64,000 bases of DNA from Mikania micrantha (GCA_009363875.1 CM018696.1:22519475-22583474), one strand, 5' to 3'; shown: positions 11,866-23,547, counted from the stretch's first letter. Notes: generated from the letters alone by a model not told the origin. Numbers and translations are program-made.

Positions 11866-12555
11866 TGTGGTAAAACAGGGCATGCAGCTAAGGATTGCTG
11901 CGGGGAGCTGCAAAACAGTTCCAACAATCAAAATAACAATCAGAACAATGCACAGAAGGGCTGCTTTGAGTGTGGTAAGCTGGGACACTTCAAGAAGGAT
12001 TGCCCACAACTAAAGAAAGGCAGGACTAATGATGCAACTGGCAACGGCAACGGAAATGGCAATGGCACCAATAACAACAACAACAACAACAATGGTGCTA
12101 GGGGCCGGGCGTTTGTGATTGGAGGACGGCAGGCACGGGAGGATCCCAACATTGTCACGGGTACGTTCCTCTTAAATAATCACTATGCCTCTATGTTATT
12201 TGACACTGGTGCCGATCGGAGTTTTGTATCTAGTTCACTTGCTAAGTTGCTAAATGTTAGTCCCACTGTCTTAGATAATCCATACACTGTAGAACTAGCT
12301 GATGGCAAGTTAATTGTAGTAGAACATATCCTTAAGGGATGTATCCTTGATTTGATGGGTCAGACATTGGAAATTGATCTTATGCCTATCACTTTAGGCA
12401 GTTTTGATGTAGTCATTGGCATGGACTGGTTGTCCAAACACCAGGCTGAAATAGTATGCCATGAAAAGATCGTTCGTATACCTCTTCCGCATGGAGAGAA
12501 TTGTATGTACACGGTGAGAAGAGCAGTACACCACTGCGTCTCATATCTTGTATGA
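11866..12555 (+). pseudogene. gag: gag C-terminus and protease of element B (split by A)
   Basis: It begins at the second Cys of a zinc knuckle (CGKTGHAAKDC). A complete knuckle CFECGKLGHFKKDC, an Asn/Gly-rich linker and protease FDTGADRSF (catalytic Asp codon 12202-12204) follow. The upstream part of gag is displaced beyond element A. An apparent reading frame starting upstream at 11755 only runs in from the LTR by chance. The frame leaves the conserved linker near 12497-12501 and stops at 12555. From 12501 the expected linker (HGEKSSTPLRL) continues one frame back, so about one base is missing. Confidence 0.9.
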
Positions 12556-15500
12556 AAGCACACAAATGTCTGCGTAAAGGTCATACGGCAGTTATAGCAC
12601 TTATAACTGAAAAGCCGGTAGCTGAGAAGAAGATTGAAGACATTCCAGTAGTTTGTGAATTTCCTGAAGTATTTCCAGAAGACCTACCGGGATTACCGCC
12701 TATCAGACAGGTGGAATTCCGAATCGACCTTACACCGGATGCAGCACCGATAGCTAGGGCGCCTTATCGACTTGCACCGTCAGAGATGCAAGAGTTATCT
12801 ACACAACTGCAAGAGTTGTTGGATAAGGGCTTTATACGACCTAGTTTTTCACCATGGGGAGCTCCAGTTTTATTTGTTAAGAAGAAGGATGGGACTTTCC
12901 GTATGTGTATCGATTACCGGGAACTGAACAAGGTTACCATCAAAAACCGGTATCCGTTACCCAGAATTGACGATCTGTTCGATCAGTTGCAAGGTTCGAG
13001 TTACTACTCGAAGATTGATCTCAGATCGGGTTATCATCAACTAAGAGTTCAAGAGAAGGATATTCCAAAGACAGCATTCAGGACGCGCTATGGCCATTAT
13101 GAGTTTTTGGTCATGCCATTTGGGTTGACAAACGCTCCAGCAGTATTCATGGATCTCATGAATCGTGTTTGTAAACCTTACCTTGATAAGTTTGTCATTG
13201 TTTTCACTAATGACATTCTCATCTATTCTCAGACCGAAGAGGAGCATGCTGAACATCTTCGATTGTTGTTAGAATTACTGAAACAAGAGCAACTGTATGC
13301 TAAGTTCTCGAAATGTGACTTCTGGATGCGAGAACTTCAATTCCTGGGTCATATAGTCAATGAAAAGGGTATACATGTTGATCCAGCAAAGATTGAAGCG
13401 ATTAAGAATTGGGAAGCACCAAAGACACCTACCGAGGTACGACAATTCCTTGGTTTGGCAGGTTACTACCGACGATTCATTGAGGGATTCTCAAAGATCG
13501 CTCAACCACTTACATCTCTTACGCATAAAGGAATGAAGTATAACTGGACGGATAAACAGGAAGCTGCATTCCAGTTATTGAAACAGAAACTCTGCAGTGC
13601 ACCGATTCTGTCCTTACCGGAAGGGACGGAAGACTTTGTGGTGTATTGTGATGCATCTGCACAGGGTTTGGGATGTGTGTTGATGCAACGTGATAAAGTA
13701 ATTGCTTATGCTTCAAGGCAACTAAGACCACACGAAAAGAATTACACTACTCACGATTTGGAGTTAGGAGCAGTGGTGTTTGCTTTGAAGATTTGGAGGC
13801 ATTACCTGTATGGAACTAAGTGTACCATTTACACTGATCATAAGAGTTTGCAACATATCTTTGATCAGAAGGAGCTTAATATGAGACAGAGACGATGGGT
13901 TGAATTGTTGAACGACTACGAATGCGCGATTAAGTATCACCCGGGAAAAGCTAATGTGGTAGCTGATGCTTTAAGCAGAAAAGACACTTCAACAAGACGG
14001 GTTCACGCACTTATGATGACGATACATACTGATTTACCTGAAAAGGTACACAGTGCTCAGCTGGGAGCTTTAGAAAAGGATAATTTGGTACATGAATCCT
14101 TACGGGGGATGGAAACACAATTGGAAGTCAATTCTGATGGTATTCGTTATTTCATTAATCGACTTTGGATACCATTGCATGGTGGATTAAGGGAACTCGT
14201 GATGGATGAAGCACACAAGTCCAGATATTCAGTCCATCCGGGATCAGACAAGATGTATCATGACTTGAAGGCACTGTATTGGTGGCCTCACATGAAAGCT
14301 GACATTGCTAGATACGTTAGCAAGTGTTTGACTTGTTCGAAAGTCAAAGTGGAATATCAGAAACCATCTGGTTTGCTGCAACAACCAGAAATACCAATGT
14401 GGAAATGGGAACAGATTTCGATGGACTTTATTACTAAGTTACCCCGTACACCTAGTGGTTGTGATACGATATGGGTAATTGTCGATCGATTTACGAAATC
14501 TGCACATTTCTTAGCAATCAAGGAAACTGACAAGATGGAGAAACTGACTCGCATTTATATCAAGGAAGTAGTAGCACGGCATGGCGTGCCACTATCTATC
14601 ATATCAGATCGGGATGCCCGATTTACTTCCAACTTTTGGAAATCACTTCATAAGTCCTTGGGAACTCGTTTAGACATGAGTACCGCCTACCATCCACAGA
14701 CCGACGGTCAGAGTGAACGCACAATTCAAACGCTCGAGGATATGTTACGAACTTGTGTAATTGACTTTGGTGATAGCTGGGAAAACCACTTACCGTTAGT
14801 GGAATTCTCTTACAACAATAGTTATCATACAAGTATTCAGGCAGCACCGTTTGAAGCTTTGTATGGTCGCAAATGTCGTTCACCAGTTTGCTGGGCTGAA
14901 ATTGGTGACAGTCAGATTACAGGTCCTGAATTAGTGCATGAGACAACAGAGAAGATAGTTCAAATCCGGAACCGTATGGCAGCGGCCCGGGATCGACAAA
15001 AGAGTTACGCTGACAAACGTCGAAAGCCATTGGAATTCCAAGTAGGAGACCGAGTTCTTCTAAAAGTATCACCTTGGAAAGGTGTGATACGATTTGGTAA
15101 GCGCGGGAAGCTTAGTCCACGGTACGTAGGACCTTTTGAGATTCTGAAAAGGATTGGTCCGGTTGCGTATCAACTCAAATTACCGGATGAACTCAGTGGA
15201 GTTCATGATGTTTTTCATGTTTCAAACTTGAAGAAATGTCTTTCTGATGAGACATTGATTGTACCAATGGAGGAAATACAAGTAGACGAACAGTTGCGAT
15301 TCATTGAAGAACCAGCTGAAATCATGGACCGAGAGGTCAAACAACTCAAACAAAGCAAGATTCCGATAGTCAAAGTTCGTTGGAATTCAAGACGTGGACC
15401 TGAATTCACATGGGAAAGGGAAGACCAAATGATGAAGAAATATCCTCATCTGTTCAAAACAACAACTACAAGCACAGTACTTTTCAAAGATAGACCTGAG

Positions 15501-15755
15501 ATCAAGCTATCATCAGCTCCGGATTCAAGAGGGGGACATACCAAAGACGGCCTTCCGTACCCGATATGGTCACTACGAGTTCATGGTGATGCCATTAGGA
15601 TTGTCGAACGCACCGGCAGTGTTCATGGATTTGATGAACCGGGTGTGCAAGCACTGAGAGCGCACGTTAAATTTCGGGAAAGGGAAGACCAAATGATGAA
15701 GAAATATCCTCATCTGTTCAAAACAACAACTACAAGCACTGAGAGCGCACGTTAA
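12501..15755 (+). pseudogene. pol: pol of element B with RT active-site change
   Basis: A long open frame for RT, RNase H, integrase and chromodomain-like tail (WNSRRGPEFTWE). It starts here at a TTG that is simply the linker, not a true start. Integrase keeps its HHCC finger and the Asp (MDFITKLP), Asp (SDRDARF) and Glu (GQSERTIQ) residues. The RT catalytic motif reads FTNDIL instead of FIDDIL. Codon 13209-13211 is AAT (Asn) where the first catalytic Asp is expected, so the encoded RT should be inactive. After the normal C-terminus (KKYPHLFKTT, about 15460) the frame runs through a foreign RT fragment in a meaningless frame. It then repeats KKYPHLFKTT and stops at 15755. Confidence 0.9.
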
Positions 15756-15763
15756 ATTTCGGG
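15412..15763 (+). repeat. Duplicated pol end around a foreign RT fragment (template-switch scar)
   Basis: A 64-bp block at 15412-15475 recurs at 15676-15739. A 31-bp block at 15648-15678 recurs at 15733-15763. Between the first and second copies lies a 176-bp RT fragment. The order is tail, RT fragment, end block, tail, end block. Junctions share short identities: CAAG at about 15648, and GGGA where the end block jumps back to the tail. This is the pattern expected if reverse transcriptase switched templates several times. Confidence 0.85.
15476..15651 (+). pseudogene. RT fragment from another gypsy element
   Basis: Read in a frame different from the surrounding pol, this encodes SKIDLRSSYHQLRIQ, then RTRYGHYEFMVMPLGL and NAPAVFMDLMNRVCK. 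That is the RT region just before the catalytic Asp pair. It has MPLGLSN where A and B have MPFGLTN, so it came from a third element. It has no function here. Confidence 0.88.
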
Positions 15764-15776
15764 ACGAAATTTCCTT

Positions 15777-15790
15777 CAACAAGGGGATGA
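15777..15790 (+). other. First polypurine-tract-like site of element B
   Basis: CAACAAGGGGATGA follows CGGGACGAAATTTCCTT but is not followed by an LTR. The same arrangement recurs 519 bp downstream at 16296, where the LTR does begin. Confidence 0.6.
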
Positions 15791-16295
15791 CGTGATGCTT
15801 CACACATCAACATTTCAAGTTTCAAACTGTAAGCACAAACACTTTATTCAATTGGTTTTGTTACAAACATTTGTGCTACATTACATTTTATGTGCTACAT
15901 TTCTTGTTACAAACATTTGTGCTACATTACATTTTATGTGCTACATTTCATATGTTACATGTTATGGTAGTACATGCATGATTAGTTACACACATTTTGC
16001 TATGTGCGAGGTTACATAGTACAAACAGTTGCAAACACTCACTATGTGCAAAGTTACACAGCACAATATGAACAAACACAAACAGTCACAGTTAGGTGAA
16101 CTAACTGGTGTACACACAGACAGTTACATTGAACAATCACACTTAGGTGTGATGTTGCAAACATTGGATTTCGTGTGTAAGTACACACAAGCACACAGAA
16201 TGATCAAACATCACACTATCACGTACAATTTGAACTCACAAAGTAGTGTCCTAACTACTTCTAACATTTTACAATTTTCGGGACGAAAATTCCTT
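15791..16295 (+). other. Long 3' untranslated block of element B
   Basis: About 500 bp rich in ACA/TACAT motifs lie between two polypurine-tract-like sites. No coding similarity is seen in either strand. Positions 15858-15949 hold two tandem copies of a 46-bp unit beginning TTGTTACAAACATTTGTGC. It was probably produced by duplication of the element's 3' end or by incorporation of foreign sequence. Confidence 0.7.
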
Positions 16296-16309
16296 CAACA
16301 AGGGGATGA
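16296..16309 (+). other. Polypurine tract of element B
   Basis: CAACAAGGGGATGA immediately precedes the TGTGACAGTCC start of the 3' LTR. Confidence 0.82.
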
Positions 16310-19047
16310 TGTGACAGTCCGACTTTTCGGATTAACGCGGTTAACTGAAAATTAACAGAAATTGTTATGAAATGTCACATAACCAAATTGTAATGTTATA
16401 ACATAGCAAAACAAGTACTTAATTGCTTAGATTGTAGGGATTTATCATGGAATTGGGAAAATACATAATTTTGACTCTCAAAAGTCAAAATTCGGAATTC
16501 CAAAGCAATTAAAGTTGAAATTCCTATTAGAACATTGTGATAAGTCGAAATTAGCAGTGATAACTGTTATGATAAATGATTAGCATCAGTTATCATCAGT
16601 TAATAAGATCATTGATGTCGAAATTAACTCCCATCCTAGCCAAGAGTCGAAACCGTCACTATGATTTCTCAAATCCACACAAATCGACTTTGTTTCTCAC
16701 AATTGAAACTTCTAAGCCTTTAGTCGACATCTTTAGAGGGTATTGCATATCATAATTACATCGCAAAAGCTGTGGATTGAAGAACTTGAACGAAGGACGG
16801 CCGAAGAACACCCTATAGTCGATTAACAATAATTCGAGATCAATCCAGGTAATGCTCGACACCTACACAACCTAAAAGAGCCGACTAAGGATAAACACAT
16901 GTTAATTTCGGGTTTTAACATCGAATTGTAGGAGTTTTAGTTTCTAGGGTTCTTCGTTTGAACGAATTGGGGATTTTTGTTTAAATGGTTTTAAAAATCA
17001 AATCGAATGATATAGGTAGCTTCAGAAGAGATCGATTAAGGTTAAACTTAAGTCAATTTTGATTGATATCATCGAATACTACGAATTCAATAACTAGGGT
17101 TCATGATCAAAAACGGATTGGGGGTTTGTATTCAAACAAGTTTTGTAATCAAATTTAGTTATGCAGAAAACTTCTAATTGTGATGTGCAACGAAAAACCT
17201 AAGTTATTTTGAGATAACAATAACGAATTTTACAAGTTCGAATTCTAGGGTTTCGAACATAAAAGGTTTTGGGGATTTCGATATTAACGAGTGTAGTTCT
17301 CAAATTAATTGTTATTATTAGTTTCAGAAAGTTCCGATGAAGGATAGCCCTCTGTTAATTTCATATTATTGTAACGGATTGTTAGCTTTCAAGATCTAGG
17401 GTTCTTTGTTGAGAACGAGTTGAGAAATTGTATATAAACGTAGTTGGTTTTTGAATTAAGCAACACAGATAGTTTCGAAATACCCTATGTAACAGGAACC
17501 CTATGAATTTTCAGGTTGACATTATCGAATTTAACGAATTTAAATTTAGGACTTGAACTTAGGTTTGAATCCGATTTGAGTTATAAAATCGGAGGATTTT
17601 GATTGAGATGGATCAATTAAAAACACCTAAGGATTCGTCTGAATGATTAGAACAAAACCCCTAAGGTTTAAGAATAGAATACTGATGAATCGTGGATCAA
17701 TTGGGTGTGGATTGCTTCGGCTATGATTAGCTATGGGATCAATGGGCCGATTGGGCTTATAAGAGTTAAAAACCAAACATGTTAACAAAATCTGGAATAG
17801 AGGAGATGGTAGGGGTGTGGGGGTGTTGAGTTGGAGGTCACGGCTTCGAACCCGGCCCCAACAGTTTTTGGGATTTTAATGTTGTTTTTAGTATTTTGGT
17901 CATAATTTACTCGTTTTAACTCTGATTCGACTCGTTCGAATTGCGTTAGAACCAGAATTCTATTTCGAACGTATTAGAATAATAAAATTCATATTTTAGA
18001 ACGAAAACGTAATCGCGTACAATTACGTTTATTTAAATAAAATCATATATGGTTTTATTTAAACGAGTTCAAAGGCACGCGTACATACGTATGCATATTT
18101 CTAACACTCTAACATACGTGTGTTGACACGTATGTGATTTCATGCACAAAACGACATTCCGAATAACACTAGGTTATTGTTAAAACACAGGTTCTTCGTA
18201 GGAGGACTTTCTACACGAGTTTAAGTGTGTTTGATCATTCTGCTACAATCAAAGGTGCGTACATGGCCCCTTTCTTAATTTAACTGTTTTGGGGGAGAAA
18301 ACATGTGCAACAAACATTTTAGATACATATCACTTGCATGAGTTAGCTGTTTACATTATGTGCCAACATAGCATTACAAGTCCTTACACTTCGAACCATT
18401 TAGTTTGCCGTAGCGCAAAGCGTGGTAGTTGGAAATAGATCTATTAGGTTTGACAAACCTCACTTGGTAGATGGGATCTACGCAAGTGTTTGACTAGCCA
18501 AATCACATTACTATTGTTTATGCTAGACAATAGTGGCAAGGCAAAACATGTGTTAGCATGCAACAGTCAGCTTCGGTGTCGACCACTTATGTAAATAGTA
18601 CAAATGACTAGCTATCATGGCTATGCATGTGTGATTATGTTATATGCAAACATTATATTCAAACTGTTTTTTTAAACATTGTGAATGCTTAAACCTGTGT
18701 AATGCACCAACCTTTGTGTTGACTTGATTTACATGTTTTCTCAGGACGCTAAGGTACACAAGAAAGCAGGCATGGACTAGGAGATCGAGTCGCATGCATG
18801 TTTTACTTTTCTGTTGTTTGAATTGAACATTTGGGATTCTGTTTTGTAAATTACATTTTACAACTGTTACGTTTGTTATTGTTTTAAAACGCTTCCGCAA
18901 ACTTTGAAAACTTTGATATTACAATTTTAGACCAAAGTATGTTTTGAAATTCATATAGAGGTCTTCGTTATGTCTAATGATCTGAGATCCTGGTTTGTCA
19001 CGTCCCAAACGGTATGATTCCGTTAGTTGAAAATTGGGGGTGTGACA
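16310..19047 (+). repeat. 3' LTR of element B
   Basis: A 2738-bp LTR beginning TGTGACAGTCCGAC and ending GGGGTGTGACA. It is directly followed by CTTAG and integrase sequence of element C, so CTTAG is the expected 5-bp target duplication. The same LTR family reappears at 61328-64000. It carries a tRNA B-box-like motif (GGCTTCGAACCCGG, 17842-17855). Confidence 0.9.
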
Positions 19048-19934
19048 CTTAGGTCATATTATTAGTGGCCGGGAATGAAGAAAGATGTTGCCACTTATGT
19101 TGGTAAATGCATCACATGTGCCAAGGTCAAAGTTGAACACCAGAAACCTTCGGGTTTGCTGGAACAACCAGAGATACCACAATGGAAGTGGGAACAAATA
19201 GCTATGGATTTCATTACCAAGCTACCCCGCACTTCTAGCGGACACGATTCGATTTGGGTAATCATTGATAGATTGACCAAGTCCGCACACTTCTTGCCAA
19301 TCAGAGAAACATACAAGATGGAGAAACTAGCGAGACTATACGTTGATGAAATAGTAGTAAGGCACGGGGTGCCATTGTCTATTATTTCAGACCGGGACAG
19401 TCGATTTACTTCGCGGTTCTGGCAATCATTGCAACAATCCTTAGGGACAAGTGTTAACTTGAGCACCGCATATCATCCACAAACGGATGGACAAAGCGAG
19501 CGCACCATTCAAACCCTAGAGGATATGTTGAGGACATGCATCCTAGACTTCGGTGGAAGTTGGGATACCTATTTACCACTCATTGAGTTCTCCTACAACA
19601 ATAGCTACCACAGCAGCATCGGATCTGCTCCTTTTGAAGCACTTTATGGTAGAAAATGTCGGTCTCCAATCTGTTGGACCGAAGTGGGAGACAACAGAAT
19701 CACTGGGCCTGAACTTATTCAGGAAACTACTGATAAGATAGCCCAGATACAACAGATATTACAAGCAACACGTAGCCGCGAAAAGAGTTACGCAGACAAA
19801 CGGCACAAGTCTTTGGAATTCGATGTGGGTGACCGAGTCATGTTGAAAGTGTCCCCTTGGAAAGGCCTAGTTCGGTTTGGGGCTAAAGGCAAGCTAGCAC
19901 CTAGGTATGTTGGACCGTTTGAGATTACTCAACA
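19048..19934 (+). pseudogene. pol: Integrase fragment of element C (interrupted by element B)
   Basis: This encodes integrase from just after the HHCC histidines to the GPFEITQ start of the C-terminal tail. An in-frame TAG at 19063-19065 replaces the second Trp of YYWWPG (TGG to TAG). The catalytic Asp, Asp and Glu (MDFITKLP, SDRDSRF, GQSERTIQ) are present. It is closest to element A in wording. The left side abuts the LTR of B, so the N-terminal part of C should lie left of B outside the window. On the right the sequence switches abruptly at about 19930-19933 to element D on the opposite strand, so chromodomain and 3' LTR are absent. Confidence 0.9.
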
Positions 19935-21905
19935 TAAGTGGCCACATCCTTTTTCATACCTGGCCACCAATAGAATGACCTAAGATCTTGGTACATCTAA
20001 TCAGCACCAGGATGAACAGAATATCGTGTTTTGTGTACCTCGTCAAGGATAAGTTCCCGGAGTTCATCTGCTGCCGGGATCCATACTTGTTCCTGGTAAT
20101 AGATAACCCCATCTTGTTTTGTCTCAAAATGTTTCTCGGCTCCACAGTTGAGCCCGTTTCTCAAATTGTTTCTAGAAGAGATGTCAACCGGCAAGCGTAT
20201 CTTGAAACAACGATTAGTGCCACTCCTTCTTGTTGTGGTTGTAGTATTTGATCTCTCAGATTTGTTTGCACAGTCATTCCCATTGCTCTAACATGCAAGG
20301 GTTTGACTCTTTCCTTCCGGCTCAAAGCGTCAGCAACAACATTAGCTTTGCCTGGATGGTATTTGATCACACAATCGTAATCGTTCAGGAGCTCAACCCA
20401 ACATCTTTGTCGCATGTTAAGCTCCTTCTGATCAAATATGTGTTGTAAGCTCTTATGATCTTTGAAGATTGTGCATTTGGTACCATACAGGTAATGCCTC
20501 CAAATCTTTAGAGCAAAGACAACAGCTCCCAATTCTAAGTCATGTGTCGTGTAATTCTTCTCATGGATCTTCAATTGTAGTGACGCGTAGGCAATGAATT
20601 TGTCTCGTTGCATTAAAACACAACCAAGTCCCTGATGGGAAGCATCACAATAAACTACAAAGTCATCATTGCCCTCTGGAAGTGTTAAGATTGGAGCATT
20701 GCACAACCTTTGTTTCAATGTTTGAAATGCCTCTTCTTGTTTCTGAGTCCACATGAAGGGTTCACTCTTCTGGGTTAGTTTAGTGAGTGGCAAGGCTATC
20801 TTAGAGAAATTAGAAATGAATCTCCTATAATAACCTACCAAACCCAGAAATGATCTGATCTCTGTAGGTTTTGTGGGCGCGTCCCAGTTCTTGATCGCCT
20901 CAATCTTGACAGGATCCACATTAATACCATTCCTATTAATCACGTGACCCAAGAACTGAACTTCTCTTAACCAAAATTCACACTTGGAGAATTTGGCATA
21001 AAGGTGTTCATTCTTTAGAAGTTCCAATATTGTGTTGAGATGTTGCTCATGTTCCTTCTCGCTCTTTAAATAGATCAGAATATCATCAATAAAGACGATA
21101 ATGAACTGATCTAAAGATGGCTTACACACCCGGTTCATAAGATCCATGAACACCGGTGCGTTCGTCAAACCGAATGGCATCACCATAAACTCATAGTGCC
21201 CATATCGGTTACGAAAGGTTTTCTTAGGTATGTCTTCTTCTTGAATACGGAGCTGGTGATAACCTGAACACAGGTCTATCTTATAAAAATACTGAGCTCC
21301 CTGCAATTGATCGAACCGATCATCAATCCTCGGTAACGGGTATCGATTCTTATTGGTGAGCTTGTTAAGCTCCCTATAATCAATGCACATTCTGAAGGAT
21401 CCATCCTTTTTCTTGACAAACAAAACCGGAGCTCACCACGGTGAGAAACTCGAACGGATGAACCCCTTGTCTAGTAACTCCTGTAATTGATTGGACAGTT
21501 CCTGCACTTCTAATGGTGCAAGTCTATAAGGAGACTTAGCCACAAGAGCTGCTGCCGGAATCAAATCGATTCGAAACTGCACTGATCGCTCCGGTGGCAA
21601 TCCCGGTATATCGTCCGGAAACACTCCGCAAAGTCTTTCACAACTGGTACATCTTGAATATTGATCGCCTTCTTGTCTTTCTCCACAACATGAGCGAGAA
21701 ATGCTGCACATTGTTTCCTTAAGCACTTGCGTGCCTTCATGCACGATATTATTTTGACACTGCGATTCGCTTGATCTCCATGAATTTCCAACACGTGATT
21801 GTTCTCCACTGGAATACGCAATAGCTTTTCGGAACATATGATTTCAACCCTGTTAAGGAAAAACCAGTCCATTCCGAAAGTGATATCGAAAATGCCCAGT
21901 TCCAT
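19935..21905 (-). pseudogene. pol: pol of element D, decayed and truncated in integrase
   Basis: The end of protease and the linker (VLEIHGDQANRSVK) are in one frame here, unlike A and B. The frame breaks within FAECFRT near 21620. RT from 21423 keeps CIDYRELNK and FIDDIL but has lost one Ala codon (NAPVFMD). RNase H retains YCDASHQGLG and the Glu and Asp motifs. Another break lies near 20200. The integrase HHCC start SVHPGAD is followed by a stop at 19997-19999. The coding sequence ends at the inverted junction. Confidence 0.87.
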
Positions 21906-23015
21906 TGGTATTAGATCAATGGAAAAGGTGTGCTTATCAAGTGTTAATGGTCAGTGTCTAAGTATTGTGTCAACTGTTATTTGTTTGCCATTTGCTACCT
22001 CAATAGTGTAAGGGGAGTCTAATGATTCCTCTATATGATTAAGTTTGTGTGCAAAATCTGAAGAGACGAAACTCTCATCCGCACCAGTGTTAAATAATAT
22101 AGATGCATAGAAGTTATGTAAAAGAAACGTACCAGTGACCATATTCGAGTCTTGTCGTGCAGCAGCTGCTCCAATTTGAAAGGCCCGTCCTCTAGCCATT
22201 TGAGCCCTTGGTTGAACTCTCTTGGGGCAGTCCCTTGAAAAGTTTCCAGGTTCACCACAGGTGTAGCAAGACCTGTTATCAGCAGCAGCCATCACTGCTG
22301 CGTTGTTGTTCTTGTTTTGGGCCCCTGTGCTCTTACATTGATTGGCCCAATGACCAAACTTCACACAGTTATTGCACTACCTGCACTGAGAAGTTGTTTG
22401 ATGATGATACTGACACTTGGTGCATTGCGGAGCCGTGCCAGTGTAAGGCCTCTTGATCTGCAGTGGTGGTGGTTGTGTGGTTTGTTGAGCACGAGTGCTG
22501 GCGGATAAATTCTTGACCACTTTCTGTTTCTTGGCCGGGTGTCTGGCCGGCTTCTTTGATGTTCCAGCTTTGGCTGCTTCAGCCTCTTTCTTCAGTGCCC
22601 CGGAGGCAACCATTACATCAGTCAGTGTCGCTGATAAAGTAACAGCCATCTCCAAGGTAGTTGGGTGGGCAGCAATCACAGGCCCCTGGATACAAGCCGA
22701 CAGTCCACCGACATACCGTTCGATCCGCTTCTCAAGTGTTGGCACTGTGTCTAGTACCAGTGTTGCTAGCTCATGAAATCTGGTGGTGTAGGCCAAATGC
22801 CCAGCACCAACCATGACATGGTTGAGCAGTTCCATCTCAACCTTCTTCAGCTCGTTTCTCGGGTAAAACTCTGCCCTTAGCAACAGCTTAAATTCCTCTC
22901 AAGGCATAGACAATGCCTCATCTCGCCCCTGGTTTGCACCTGGGCATTCCACCATGTAAGAGCTCGCTTGTTGAACGAGCTCGCAGCATACCTCACCTTG
23001 TGTTGTTTAAGACAG
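21906..23015 (-). pseudogene. gag: gag-protease of element D, decayed
   Basis: The Gag core (RALTWWNAQ, then LLRAEFYPRNELKK) is frameshifted near 22885-22910. A TAG at about 22377 precedes CNNCVKFGHWANQC. The second zinc knuckle reads CYTCGEPGNFSRDC, so the His ligand is replaced by Asn. The protease motif reads FNTGADESF where DTGA is expected, so the catalytic Asp is Asn. A further stop falls at about 21951. The N-terminal part of gag is missing. Confidence 0.87.
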
Positions 23016-23547
23016 CCACTGATATATTAAATATCACTGTCTTTGAAAAGATTTTTAGTTTCTATGTTACACAAAATAGATTAATCTTAAACAATTTAAA
23101 ATCAATATATTAATTTGTTTATAATAGTTATATAAACAACTTTGATTAAATATTTTTTTGATTAAAATTTTGTAAAAATAACTTTACTAATAATATAATA
23201 TTTGAACGTTCATAAATATAAACAATTATTTAAATGTACAAGTTTAATAATAAAATTTTGTTTGTTTTACATACCCTTTAATTAATGTTATTATGTATTT
23301 TATAAAATCTTGTATAAATGCATTGAATAAAATATTTACAATTAAGTTTTATAGGTTTAAAATAATTGTCAAAAATAACTCTAAGTATAAAATAACACTT
23401 TGTATTATATATATATATTAGAACTAAATAAATATCTGTATTTTATATATAATTAGCTAAATCTTATGTTTATAAAAAAATTTTGGTGAAATTGGAATTT
23501 AAAAACAAGTTTTAATGTAAAAGATATAAAAAATGGCAAAAAAATCG
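23016..23547. other. AT-rich spacer
   Basis: A/T-dominated sequence with short TA runs. No coding similarity or repeat structure was recognised beyond low complexity. Confidence 0.6.

Larger units (their letters stand above)
11866..19047 (+). mobile_element. Element B: gypsy chromovirus-type, 3' part, host of element A
   Basis: The coding sequence starts abruptly at 11866 in the middle of a CCHC knuckle and runs through protease, RT, RNase H, integrase and chromodomain-like tail. A long 3' untranslated block, a polypurine tract and a 2738-bp 3' LTR follow. Its gag start and 5' LTR must lie left of element A, outside the window. B is related to but distinct from A. At 19048 the sequence passes into the integrase of element C, so B is itself an insertion. 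Defects are a gag/pol frame change, a mutated RT active site and a rearranged pol end. Confidence 0.93.
19931..23015 (-). mobile_element. Element D: LTR-less gypsy relic, opposite orientation
   Basis: On the minus strand it reads gag, protease, RT, RNase H and the start of integrase, ending within KKDVATYV at 19935. There it is fused tail-to-tail to element C. No LTR, primer site or polypurine tract is present. At about 23015 gag stops abruptly against AT-rich DNA. The overlap with C (about 50 bp around WPGMKKDVATYV) differs at several bases, so C and D are different copies rather than a simple inversion of one copy. Many stops and frameshifts mark it as dead. Confidence 0.9.

Noticed and set aside
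15476..15755. Extra C-terminal domain of B pol
   Set aside because: It is a foreign RT fragment read in the wrong frame plus a duplicated tail, not a real domain.
19048..22900. Simple inversion inside one gypsy element
   Set aside because: The overlapping integrase stretch of C and D differs at several bases, so they are two copies.
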